A stretch of DNA of 12,816 nucleotides from a bacterium (GTDB lineage Bacteria; Spirochaetota; UBA4802; UBA5550): NCBI GenBank assembly GCA_024224995.1, contig JAAENB010000877.1, positions 1 to 12,816 on the forward strand, given 5' to 3'. The first letter of the stretch is position 1. Each line of letters starts with the position of its first letter. A program made the translations under genes and the position numbers. Below are positions 6,365 through 12,816 of the stretch, one piece after another. Under the pieces are notes generated by a model. It was not told where the DNA came from. It searched no databases and worked only from the letters and a program-made list of their open reading frames with translations.

Positions 6365-7168
6365 ATGAAAAAACATGGCATTTTTGCTCTTTTGTTCACT
6401 TTATCAATATTGATTGCTGCATTAAGCAGCTGTAATAAAAAAAGCGAAACCATAGAACCAATAAAACCGGGTGAAAAAACCGGAATAATCCTGAGTTCCA
6501 ACACATCCGTTCGGATTGACCCCTTTATCTACACGGCTAAGATCACCCTGCTGCAAAAAGGCGATACCGTGACTATTCTGGACAGGTCCGCCTCGAAATC
6601 CTGGATTGGGAAATCAAAGGATTACTGGTACAAAGTAAAACTGAAAAACAGCATCAGGGGCTGGATTTTTGGTAAAAACATCAAATTCCTGGATTCTCGC
6701 GATAAAGATACTGTTGATACCTTTATTTCGGAGTTCTGGGAAAAAGAAACCGAAGAAATGAAAAAATACATCTCCGGGAAATGGTGGAGTGTTAACCGGT
6801 TTGGTGATTTCACCAGTCATTGCCTGGAAATATATGATGACGGTAAATATAAATCATATTGGAAGGGAAACCCCAGCAACCCTATTGAGGGGGATTATAA
6901 CTTTGATATGAATCAAAATGAACTGGTATTTCTTAAAGGAACCTCTTTTAAGCATAATCTGAATTTTGTCCGCAGAGGACAAACCTATATTCTTAGAAAA
7001 GAGCTTAAAGACAAAGAAATACGCTTTAAGAAAATAGTTGAAGACATTGAGCAGGAAAGAAAAGAGAAAGCAGCAAAAGAAGCAAAAGAAAAAATGGAAA
7101 AGAAACAAAACGACGCAAAAAAAACACAAGGAACTAAAACAGAAAAAAATGAAAATACGGCTCAATAA
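6365..7168 (+). CDS. Lipoprotein with bacterial SH3-like domain
   Basis: This 267-residue protein has a lipoprotein signal peptide ending in the lipobox LSSC, with Cys23 as the lipidated residue, so it is predicted to be membrane-anchored in the periplasm or on the outer membrane. Residues about 38-110 form an SH3b-like module (TSVRIDP ... GDTVTIL ... WYKVKL ... RGWIFG), often used for binding wall peptides. Residues about 135-212 may form a second small beta-rich domain (WWSVNRFG ... IYDDGKYKSYW). The tail (213-267) is a highly charged Lys/Glu/Ala stretch likely to be coiled-coil or disordered. The start has GAGGG about 9 nt upstream. Its end overlaps the start of the pseudouridine synthase gene by 20 nt. 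A specific function is not known. Confidence 0.8.
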   Translation: MKKHGIFALLFTLSILIAALSSCNKKSETIEPIKPGEKTGIILSSNTSVRIDPFIYTAKITLLQKGDTVTILDRSASKSWIGKSKDYWYKVKLKNSIRGWIFGKNIKFLDSRDKDTVDTFISEFWEKETEEMKKYISGKWWSVNRFGDFTSHCLEIYDDGKYKSYWKGNPSNPIEGDYNFDMNQNELVFLKGTSFKHNLNFVRRGQTYILRKELKDKEIRFKKIVEDIEQERKEKAAKEAKEKMEKKQNDAKKTQGTKTEKNENTAQ

Positions 7169-7886
7169 ATTCCTGGCTCAAACCGGACTTGGTTCCAGAC
7201 GAAAAGTTGAAGAATATATAACCGGCGGTAGAATAAGTATCAATAACAGGTCGACCCGTGATCTTGCCACAACAGTTGATCCGGAGAACGACCTTATTGA
7301 ACTTGACGGAAAAAAAATAAAAGCATCAGGGCAATTTTACTACCTGCTGCTGCATAAACCAAAAGGATATGTTACCACGCTCAAAGATGAAAAAGGGCGT
7401 CCTATTGTAATGAATTTCATCCCTGAAAAATTTAAACGAGTGGGCGTCTTCCCTGTTGGCAGGCTCGACAAAGATACGGAAGGCCTGCTGCTCTTAACAA
7501 ATGACGGTGATCTTGCGCATAAGCTTACTCATCCAAAATTCAAGGTTGAAAAAGAATATCTTGTTGAAATAGACAAGCCCCTGGAAGAGCAGGAAAAATC
7601 AAAAATTGAACGGGGGATATTTATTCATCAGCTCAAAATCCGCACCAGGCCTGCAAAAGTCGATTTTGTTAATTCCATATCGAAAAAACTGGTAAAAATA
7701 ACGATCAGTGAAGGGAAAAAACGGCAAATACGGTATACATTTCTAAATCTCGGGTATAAAGTTCAAAAACTCAAAAGAATTGCTTATGGCCCTCTTACCC
7801 TTAAAGGGATCAACAAAGGCTCATTTCGCCAATTAAAACAAAAAGAAATAAACGCCTTAAAAGACCTGGTCAAGTCTTCAAAATAA
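7149..7886 (+). CDS. Pseudouridine synthase, RsuA/RluB family (rRNA modification)
   Basis: This 245-residue enzyme isomerises a uridine in ribosomal RNA to pseudouridine. An S4 RNA-binding domain occupies residues 1-58 (RLNKFLAQTGLGSRRKVEEYI). The catalytic domain follows, with GRLD (104-107; catalytic Asp107) in the family motif GRLDKDTEGLLLLTNDG, and EGKKRQIR (188-195) near the end. The typical RluB/RsuA beginning, MKIRLNKFLAQ, fixes the start at 7149. An in-frame ATG at 7038 would only add 37 Lys-rich residues read from the other frame of the lipoprotein tail. The start lies inside the lipoprotein gene, so translation is probably coupled. RluB (23S rRNA) is more likely than RsuA, but the target cannot be fixed from sequence. 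A mobile element begins 10 nt after its stop. Confidence 0.93.
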   Translation: MKIRLNKFLAQTGLGSRRKVEEYITGGRISINNRSTRDLATTVDPENDLIELDGKKIKASGQFYYLLLHKPKGYVTTLKDEKGRPIVMNFIPEKFKRVGVFPVGRLDKDTEGLLLLTNDGDLAHKLTHPKFKVEKEYLVEIDKPLEEQEKSKIERGIFIHQLKIRTRPAKVDFVNSISKKLVKITISEGKKRQIRYTFLNLGYKVQKLKRIAYGPLTLKGINKGSFRQLKQKEINALKDLVKSSK

Positions 7887-7887
7887 C

Positions 7888-7896
7888 GGCTACTCC
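7888..7896 (+). repeat. 9-bp direct repeat GGCTACTCC flanking the second 172-nt element
   Basis: GGCTACTCC at 7888-7896 recurs exactly at 8069-8077, directly outside the element (with a shared preceding C it can be read as 10 bp). The sequence differs from the duplication at the other 172-nt copy, as expected for a target-site duplication. It begins one base after the TAA stop of the pseudouridine synthase gene. Confidence 0.88.
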
Positions 7897-8068
7897 GGTA
7901 GCAGTCTAATTTTTTAGGATTTTTAACGATGTCAGGAAATTAGTCCCTGCTTTCCGGAACAGGAGCCAGGAAGGCGACGCCCAGGCGCAAAACAGGACGT
8001 TTTTTCGACTGGGTGGAGGAAAGCAGGGACTAATTTCCCAGCGCACCCTAAAAGATTAAACTGCTCCC
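7897..8068 (+). mobile_element. 172-nt MITE-like palindromic element, copy 3
   Basis: It has the same length and layout as the copy at 4125-4296 and differs at four positions: the third base, one T in the left terminal repeat, one base in the P2 loop and one near the right end. P1 pairs 7935-7955 with 8018-8038 perfectly. The terminal inverted repeats begin GGTAGCAG and end CTGCTCCC. Flanking 9-bp direct repeats show insertion as a unit. The orientation is the same as the upstream pseudouridine synthase gene, whereas the other copy is antisense to its upstream gene. There is no coding capacity. Confidence 0.9.
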
Positions 8069-8171
8069 GGCTACTCCTTAAAATTAATTTTTCGTAATGG
8101 TTTTATTCTTCCGTGCCGAAAATTTAATAAGGGTGAAATACGCCCGGCAGCTAAATAAAGAGGAACAAGCA

Positions 8172-8753
8172 ATGCAGAATATAGATTTCTATGAAGGGAA
8201 AAATCAAAATAATTTCCAGCCTCAATTCGACAGGCAGGATCCCGAATATTTTTCCCGCATATCCGGAACACAAACAAAAGACTCCGAAAAAAACAGGAAA
8301 CGGGCAAGCAGAATAATCTTTCTCATTGGTGCTCTCTGTATAATTACCTTCACAACGGGGCTGGCAATCGGGATCAAATTTGCCGGTGGTTCGGACCGTG
8401 AAATAGTGGACAAACAGACCTATAATGCCGTAAAAGGAATAAAAAATAAGGTTTCCAATTTAATTAAACCCGGTGAAAATGAAACGGGATCGAACAAAAA
8501 GATCTTCCCAAAACATGAATATCCTTTTGTTATAAAGGTTGGCAATCAGTACACTAAAGATCAGTCACGGGATATTGCCAGGTTCCTGAGCGATAAGGGA
8601 CATACGGTGATTCTGTCTCAAAAAAATAACAAGTACAAGATCTATACCGGTCCGTATAAAAAACCGAAAGAAGCAAAGGACTCCATTGCGGCAATCGCAG
8701 GCTATAGAAAGTATTCAATTGGCAACAAGGTCAAAATTATAAAAAGGATTTAA
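8172..8753 (+). CDS. Single-pass membrane protein with C-terminal SPOR-like domain
   Basis: This 193-residue protein has a polar cytoplasmic N-terminus (1-46), one membrane segment (about 47-70), a periplasmic linker (71-115) and a C-terminal SPOR-like domain (about 117-192). The domain shows the expected pattern YPFVIKVGNQYTKDQSRDIA ... GHTVILSQ ... YKIYTGPYKKPKEAKDSI. SPOR domains bind denuded glycan strands left by amidases at the septum, which fits the amidase and endopeptidase in this window. The start at 8172 is preferred over an in-frame ATG at 8097 because AGAGGA lies 8 nt before it and the extra 25 residues look unlike protein. It ends 3 nt from the convergent gene that follows. Confidence 0.8.
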   Translation: MQNIDFYEGKNQNNFQPQFDRQDPEYFSRISGTQTKDSEKNRKRASRIIFLIGALCIITFTTGLAIGIKFAGGSDREIVDKQTYNAVKGIKNKVSNLIKPGENETGSNKKIFPKHEYPFVIKVGNQYTKDQSRDIARFLSDKGHTVILSQKNNKYKIYTGPYKKPKEAKDSIAAIAGYRKYSIGNKVKIIKRI

Positions 8754-8756
8754 TGT

Positions 8757-9647
8757 CTAATGAACCGGGACGGGTTTAAATCCGTCTATAATCTTTCTCA
8801 TGGCTTCTTCATTTCGCCCAAACCTGTTTCCCGGAGTTATTATTCTCATAATATACCCGTAATTTTTATTACGTACTATTGCCTCAAAACCGGAATAAGC
8901 GGGCTTTGAACCGCTTGTAAACCGGTACAGGATACGGTTTTCATCTCTTTGCAGCTCCTCTCTTTTCAAAGAATCGGCTCCCAGGTTCATTTTCCAGCTC
9001 TTTTCCAGTACTGCGATACTCCTGAAAGGCCGTGCGATCCTTTCCGTATCAATTGACAGAATATAATCAAATCCTTCTGAGTTGTTTGTGCTGTTGATCC
9101 CCAGAGAAATGCCCTGATACCGGAATCGGAATCCCTTTCTTACCCGGGTTCGAAGCACTTTCGCGGTCCCGGAAAATCCAATGGAAAAAAACATCCGGTC
9201 ATTCAGCAGCTCTAGGCGCTTCCCTTCCCGGTAAAGCAAAATTGAAGCTGCTTCATTAAGTCTTTTATACCGGGTTCCTTCCTTTTTTTTTAGATTGTTG
9301 ATATGCTTTGCCGCCCGGGCCTGGGCCTGGTATATCCTGTTATTTGTCGCGGGAAGTGCTAATATTGACTTTAAAAGAGTCAATCCTTCGATTTTATGTG
9401 AAGTCCCGATGAGTTCTTCCGCATTCGTTAGATAATAATCAATTCCTTTTATCGAAACCGCGTGATATTTCAGATCCGGCTCCCCGGTAATTCGGATCTT
9501 TCCGGCTGTGTCGATATAATAGGTATGACCCTCTCGGTCTTTGAAAAATGTCCAGTCCGGCATCTGTGAATAGGCCCGGCGAACTGGATTTATTGTAATA
9601 AATAAAGAAAAAAGGATAAGACTATAGAGGAGTTTTCTTGCAATCAC
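8757..9647 (-). CDS. Secreted protein of unknown function
   Basis: I do not recognise a named family. The 296-residue product has a basic, hydrophobic signal sequence (1-28, ending AYSQ), so it is predicted to be exported. The mature part begins with DWTFFKDREGHTYYID (31-46), a pattern reminiscent of short beta repeats that pair Tyr/Asp/Gly. A helical middle follows (about 85-150), then a beta-rich C-terminal half (152-296) ending MRKIIDGFKPV. The start is GTG (9647-9645) and overlaps the TGA stop of the upstream gene as GTGA, so translation is coupled. It is the last gene of the four-gene operon and ends 3 nt from the SPOR gene. A periplasmic partner role for the membrane protein encoded just upstream is inferred from this coupling only. 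Confidence 0.65.
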   Translation of the reverse strand: MIARKLLYSLILFSLFITINPVRRAYSQMPDWTFFKDREGHTYYIDTAGKIRITGEPDLKYHAVSIKGIDYYLTNAEELIGTSHKIEGLTLLKSILALPATNNRIYQAQARAAKHINNLKKKEGTRYKRLNEAASILLYREGKRLELLNDRMFFSIGFSGTAKVLRTRVRKGFRFRYQGISLGINSTNNSEGFDYILSIDTERIARPFRSIAVLEKSWKMNLGADSLKREELQRDENRILYRFTSGSKPAYSGFEAIVRNKNYGYIMRIITPGNRFGRNEEAMRKIIDGFKPVPVH

Positions 9648-10690
9648 AATACCATCATTAGAATAAACACGGCAACCAGGATCAATCCAAGCAATAAGGC
9701 TACGAGCAGAACAATTTTTTTATCGCCTGTCGGCTTTTTCTCTTCTTCCTGTTGTGACGGACTATCCATTTTCACCTTTACATTTTCTTCTTCAATAATT
9801 TTCGCCAGTACTCCCTTTGCCACAAGAGCATATAACATATGCCCGCTTTTTTCCATTGGGATCTTGGCCCTCAGTCTTCCCTTAACCGGAGAAACATGCC
9901 CGTCTTCGTTCTTTGCCTTTAACACCGACAATATCTTTTCGGTAACAGCATCATTATCGGTGAGCATCACCATGATTTTTTCGCTTTCATTAAGATCATT
10001 AATATACTTACCTTTTACCGGGGAAACCACCACTTCTCCACCAATAATATAATTGGCTTCTCCTTCGATTTCCGCTATCCTCCGGTCGAATTCCGAGAGT
10101 TCACCGCTTGCAGCTTCGCCACCTGACGAGTCCGTTTCTTCCATATCACTCGGCAGATCAATGCCAATACCGGCCATATCCAGGGCAAGTGAATTTGTTG
10201 TTTCCAGTTCTACCTGGCACTGTAGTCCTTTTTCATTAAATGATTTAACAAGAATCTCATTTATTGTCCTGGTGAGGTCGTCAAGATTCCCATTCTGTAC
10301 ATCCGGGAAAACATCATACCCGATCAAAGAATCGAGTAAAAAGTCCGTAAATCCCTGGGAATCAATCGCGTCTCCGCCATCTTTATACGCGGACAGGTCA
10401 TCATTGAGTGATTTCCAGTCATCAAATACTCTCACTTTGTCGAATATACTTGAATTACCTGATAAAACTGTATCAACATACGCGATGTATTCATCATAGA
10501 TGTTAAAAAAGGCAAAAAACATCCCTGATTGACCGGAACTTGGAATCGCGAACTTTCCTTTGACAGCGATTATATCATTATACTGGCCCGCAGCCATAGA
10601 CTTGGCTTTGTCCATATCACCATTCGTATATTTGAGAGAATGCTCAATTCGTTTGGTCTTTTCACTTAGAGAATCATATTGTTCTGACAT
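9644..10690 (-). CDS. Tail-anchored membrane protein of unknown function with duplicated VSPVKG motif
   Basis: This 348-residue protein has no signal peptide and an acidic soluble part (1-320), then a single C-terminal membrane segment (325-347) with almost nothing after it, as in tail-anchored proteins. It belongs to no family I recognise. Residues 222-247 and 266-291 form an imperfect duplication: each begins VSPVKG[KR], continues into a charged stretch and ends in a hydrophobic strand. An Asp/Glu/Ser/Gly-rich linker (about 182-205) separates an N-terminal helical region from the duplicated part. Its stop overlaps the GTG start of the secreted-protein gene; the STAS-like gene lies 24 nt upstream. 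The start has GGGA about 8 nt before it. The operon position suggests it works with the upstream ATPase/STAS pair (inference). Confidence 0.65.
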   Translation of the reverse strand: MSEQYDSLSEKTKRIEHSLKYTNGDMDKAKSMAAGQYNDIIAVKGKFAIPSSGQSGMFFAFFNIYDEYIAYVDTVLSGNSSIFDKVRVFDDWKSLNDDLSAYKDGGDAIDSQGFTDFLLDSLIGYDVFPDVQNGNLDDLTRTINEILVKSFNEKGLQCQVELETTNSLALDMAGIGIDLPSDMEETDSSGGEAASGELSEFDRRIAEIEGEANYIIGGEVVVSPVKGKYINDLNESEKIMVMLTDNDAVTEKILSVLKAKNEDGHVSPVKGRLRAKIPMEKSGHMLYALVAKGVLAKIIEEENVKVKMDSPSQQEEEKKPTGDKKIVLLVALLLGLILVAVFILMMVL

Positions 10691-10714
10691 TACTTATTCC
10701 CGGTATTACCAATT

Positions 10715-11266
10715 TCATATTACTCTATAAACCGTATCACTTTCGTGTCTTACAATTCGAAGAGTATAGAGTGCTTCCATTATTGTTGCTACTTCATCGG
10801 GTCCAAGCCCGGTAAATCTTTCAAGTTCTTCAATATTTACGGCCTGGTTTACCCTTAAATAATCGATTATATCTCTCTCTACATCTTCCAATTGGCCGAT
10901 ATAAAATTTATTATTTTGGCAAATATCTTCCGTTATAACCGCTATTCGATCCTTATTGTAAATCGAGTACGATTTAAAAACAGAATCGATATTTATCTCT
11001 GCAATACTCGATATATTTTTTAATTTAATAAAGTATTCGGGCCTGCTTTCTATTGAATCATTTATAATTGATACAATTAACTCATCTACAAATGAAGAGT
11101 CAATAACTTTTATCTCATCAAAATCAAGAACTATTACTTCATTATGTGTGATATTACCTAGTAAATTTTTGATCTTTTTGTAAATACGGCGTCCTACAGG
11201 CCGGGTTATTAAATCCGGAGTCTTTATTCTTAGATCCTTTGCCACCTTTTTTATTCTGATAACCAT
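10715..11266 (-). CDS. STAS-like (DUF4325-type) protein with C-terminal winged helix
   Basis: The N-terminal half (about 1-115 of 183 residues) matches the STAS-like domain annotated as DUF4325. A central strand IVLDFDEIKVIDSSFVDEL (45-63) carries a DSS motif at 56-58, resembling the phosphorylated Asp-Ser-Ser of SpoIIAA-type anti-sigma-factor antagonists. Residues about 128-183 look like a small winged-helix unit (DIIDYLRVNQAVNIEELERF ... VATIMEALYTLRIVRHE) that could bind DNA or protein. It lies 7 nt downstream of a STAS-GHKL ATPase gene on the same strand, the usual partner type for this domain. A role as switch target or effector of that ATPase is likely but inferred. The ribosome site is weak. 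Confidence 0.72.
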   Translation of the reverse strand: MVIRIKKVAKDLRIKTPDLITRPVGRRIYKKIKNLLGNITHNEVIVLDFDEIKVIDSSFVDELIVSIINDSIESRPEYFIKLKNISSIAEINIDSVFKSYSIYNKDRIAVITEDICQNNKFYIGQLEDVERDIIDYLRVNQAVNIEELERFTGLGPDEVATIMEALYTLRIVRHESDTVYRVI

Positions 11267-11273
11267 AATTTTA

Positions 11274-12179
11274 TTACTTCTGTCCCATAAGAGATATTGA
11301 TATTTGCGTTCCGTTAAAATACGTTAGATCATTTTTAAGAAAATTATACGTTCTTCCTTTTCCCTGTCTATACAGGGCCGTAACTGATGCATCTCCGGAC
11401 CGGATAAAAACTGTTCCCATAAACCGTTCTATAATACTATTTACCTGGCATAGTCCATAACCGAATTTTCTTTTACTCGATAATGGAGTGGTAAATACGT
11501 TCTCTATTAATTTTGCCGTTGACTCATATTCAATTTCCAGCTTGTTATCAAAGCTCTTTTTTATCCCAATTCCCGAATCCGATATTACCAGTCTTACGAT
11601 GTTTTCTTTTCCCATTGTATAGGTCTGAATTGAAAAATATCCCGAATCAAGGCTATGCTCAAATACATTCTGGCACACTTCGGAAATTACCGTTACAAAA
11701 TAGTCAATTATCGATTCCGAAAGCCAGTATTTTAGAATATGAGACGCTCTTTTCCTGAATAGAGCAATAACCTCCGATATTACCTTAACACTTTCTCTCT
11801 CTTTGTTCGGTATTTCTGTTACTTCAATGACCCGTGAACTAAAAGAGCTTCTTTTGAGCTGCATTTTTTCATTCAGCTTATATGGTACTTCAAAGATCTC
11901 TGTTTTTAAAAAATCCATCCTTGCCAGGTATTGATGTATATTTGTTGGGATATTTATCAGCCTGAGTTTTTCTCCCCTGTTCCTGAGATAATTTTTCCCC
12001 AATAATAAGAGAGACAACATGGAATATGGTTCAATAAAAGTAATTTTAGACAAATCAAGCTCTTTTATATCCTCAAAAATCCTTTCTTGCTGAACAAGTA
12101 TATCCTCAAAATAATAGGGATCTTTGCACCTGTTTGGCACAAAAAGCCTGTTACTATTTATTTCTGTCCCTTGCTCCAT
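11274..12179 (-). CDS. STAS-GHKL ATPase fusion, anti-sigma/serine-kinase-like
   Basis: This 301-residue protein combines an N-terminal STAS-like part (about 32-92, DLSKITFIEPYSMLSLLLLG) with a histidine-kinase-type ATPase fold (about 130-297). The ATP-binding boxes are visible: EVCQNVFEHS (N box, E167 and N171), DSGIGI (G1, D201-I206) and GYGLCQV (G2, 240-246). There is no phospho-accepting histidine domain and no membrane segment, so it resembles cytoplasmic SpoIIAB/RsbW-like regulators rather than a two-component sensor. The STAS part lacks the DSS motif present in the downstream protein. It is the first gene of a tight operon (gaps 7 nt, 24 nt and a 4-nt overlap). Upstream lie tandem promoter-like repeats. 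Substrate and signal are unknown. Confidence 0.78.
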   Translation of the reverse strand: MEQGTEINSNRLFVPNRCKDPYYFEDILVQQERIFEDIKELDLSKITFIEPYSMLSLLLLGKNYLRNRGEKLRLINIPTNIHQYLARMDFLKTEIFEVPYKLNEKMQLKRSSFSSRVIEVTEIPNKERESVKVISEVIALFRKRASHILKYWLSESIIDYFVTVISEVCQNVFEHSLDSGYFSIQTYTMGKENIVRLVISDSGIGIKKSFDNKLEIEYESTAKLIENVFTTPLSSKRKFGYGLCQVNSIIERFMGTVFIRSGDASVTALYRQGKGRTYNFLKNDLTYFNGTQISISLMGQK

Positions 12180-12230
12180 TAGCTATTACTCTTGAACGCT
12201 CTTTTCCCTTCTCATAACGTGGGGGAAAAA

Positions 12231-12280
12231 CACTCACTTTCATTATATATTTACACGGCAGCACTCACCTTATAATATAC
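12231..12280 (-). promoter_or_regulatory. Duplicated promoter/operator-like motif upstream of the four-gene operon
   Basis: Two imperfect direct repeats lie 31 bp apart. Read on the minus strand, each has a TATA-rich box followed by GTGAGTG: TATATTATAAGGTGAGTG (12279-12262) and TATATAATGAAAGTGAGTG (12249-12231). A perfect TATAAT occurs at 12247-12242 without a good -35. The three-turn spacing suits paired regulator sites or tandem promoters. It is 52-100 nt before the ATPase start codon. Confidence 0.4.
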
Positions 12281-12410
12281 TTCGGAAAAAAAATTATTCT
12301 CTTAAAGCATTTCTCTTAATTCCTAAAAAAATTGTTATCAGCAATCCATACTTTAATAACATACAAAAAACCAAAAATGTCAATAAATATTCATTTATTT
12401 AAATACTCAA

Positions 12411-12504
12411 AACGATGTCAGGGAAGAAGCCTGATCTTTCCGGAACCGGAGCCACCGATGGCGACACCAGGGTGGAGGAAAGATCAGGCTTCTTCCCGAG
12501 CGCA
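12411..12504 (+). repeat. Structured palindromic repeat, copy 4 (short form, third arm lost)
   Basis: P1 pairs 12421-12441 with 12477-12497 as 21 perfect base pairs, but its sequence differs from copy 1 at seven positions in each arm, all compensated. P2 is GCCA (12451-12454) with TGGC (12459-12462), again within GGA ... GACACC. The third arm is reduced to ACCAGGGT. The edges ACGATGTCAGG and CCCGAGCGCACC are kept. No terminal inverted repeats or direct repeats are seen. It faces copy 5 head-on. Confidence 0.82.
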
Positions 12505-12536
12505 CCAACTCCATTTTCAGCTCACCCACCTGTTAA

Positions 12537-12621
12537 GGCGCAGCTTACGCTGCGCCCGAGGAGGGGGTAAAGGGGGCGAAGCCCCCTTTACCCCCCGACC
12601 TCGCGGCGCGCCAGCGCCGCG
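12537..12621 (-). repeat. Cluster of three GC-rich hairpins following palindromic repeat copy 5
   Basis: Read on the minus strand the order is C (12621-12602, CGCGGCGC stem), B (12595-12563) and A (12556-12537, GGCGCAGC stem), as after copy 1. Stem B is 15 bp around a triloop and is extended outside a small bulge by CGAGG/CCTCG (12557-12561 and 12599-12603). The stem and loop bases differ from the other cluster while pairing is kept. Between this cluster and copy 4 (12505-12536) no other feature was found. Confidence 0.82.
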
Positions 12622-12637
12622 TTTACCTGCTATTTAC

Positions 12638-12810
12638 GGCAGAAGTTTAATTTATTAGGTGCGCTCGGGAATGAGCCCCGGCTTTCCTCCACCCATGTGA
12701 TAATACATCGTGTATAACACATGGGCGTCGCCATCCGTGGCTCCTGTTACGGAAAGCCGGGACTCATTCCCTGATGTAGTTAATAAGAACCAAAAGATTG
12801 TTTTGCTGTT
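12638..12810 (-). mobile_element. Full-length diverged palindromic element, copy 5
   Basis: P1 pairs 12751-12771 with 12667-12687; the single non-Watson-Crick position is G-U when read on the minus strand. P3 is CCCATGTG/CACATGGG (12718-12725 and 12692-12699) around the same ACACGATGT tip as copy 1. The ends retain recognisable terminal repeats: GGCAGAAG at 12638 and, at the other side, CCAAAAGATT...GCTG up to about 12808. The inferred length is about 173 nt. The bases outside (GCTATTTAC and GAGAGA) do not match, so no target duplication is visible; the window ends 6 nt beyond. Confidence 0.78.
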
Positions 12811-12816
12811 GAGAGA

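Noticed and set aside
7038..7148. Longer N-terminus for the pseudouridine synthase.
   Set aside because: The extra 37 residues are Lys/Gln runs read from the alternate frame of the lipoprotein tail, and the family start MKIRLNKFLAQ is at 7149.
8097..8171. Upstream ATG for the SPOR protein.
   Set aside because: No ribosome site is seen there, whereas AGAGGA sits correctly before the ATG at 8172.
12332..12658. Plus-strand open frame of 108 codons.
   Set aside because: It runs through copy 4 and the three hairpins; its Arg/Pro/Gly-rich translation is a product of the GC-rich palindromes.
2263..12778. Repeats considered as a CRISPR array.
   Set aside because: The copies are far apart, in both orientations, of varying sequence and without regular spacers.

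Overview
The window looks like chromosomal DNA from a diderm bacterium with meso-DAP peptidoglycan. Genes are AT-rich, mostly housekeeping or cell-envelope, and interrupted by GC-rich palindromic repeats. The gene set (GerMN-domain protein, stalk-plus-Amidase_3 amidase, SPOR protein, STAS/GHKL pair) would suit a spirochaete or a neighbouring lineage. That placement is an inference from protein flavour; no rRNA or tRNA is visible to confirm it.

Layout. 1-403: GC-richer DNA with no convincing gene. 404-2176 (-): an M23 endopeptidase and a membrane-anchored polysaccharide deacetylase. 2177-2582: a divergent intergenic region carrying a palindromic structured repeat, three GC-rich hairpins and a good dapF promoter. 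2583-3431 (+): dapF. 3457-6095 (-): a CDP-alcohol phosphatidyltransferase, an N-acetylmuramoyl-L-alanine amidase and a GerMN protein, with a 172-nt mobile element between the last two. 6365-7886 (+): an SH3-type lipoprotein overlapping an RluB/RsuA-type pseudouridine synthase, followed by a second 172-nt element and then a SPOR-domain membrane protein (8172-8753). 8757-12179 (-): a compact four-gene operon comprising a STAS-GHKL ATPase, a STAS-like (DUF4325-type) winged-helix protein, a tail-anchored membrane protein with a duplicated motif, and a secreted protein of unknown function. 12180-12816: no gene, but a tandem promoter/operator-like repeat and a dense repeat cluster.

The most unusual content is a dispersed family of structured palindromic elements, seen five times. 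Two copies (4125-4296 and 7897-8068) are 172 nt, differ at four positions, carry 22-nt terminal inverted repeats and are bounded by exact 9-bp direct repeats. They are therefore MITE-like insertions, and both lie just past a stop codon. All copies share a core: a 21-bp outer stem whose sequence differs between subfamilies while staying paired, a small conserved hairpin with an asymmetric internal loop (GGA / GAC[AG]CC), a variable third arm, and a constant GGTGGAGGAAAG strand. Two of the more diverged copies (2268-2371 and 12667-12771) are followed in the same order by a cluster of three GC-rich hairpins.

Functionally, most genes concern the cell wall and envelope: DAP supply, stem-peptide and amide-bond hydrolysis, glycan deacetylation, phospholipid synthesis and a septal-type SPOR protein. 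The last operon looks like a regulatory partner-switch feeding two envelope proteins of unknown role.
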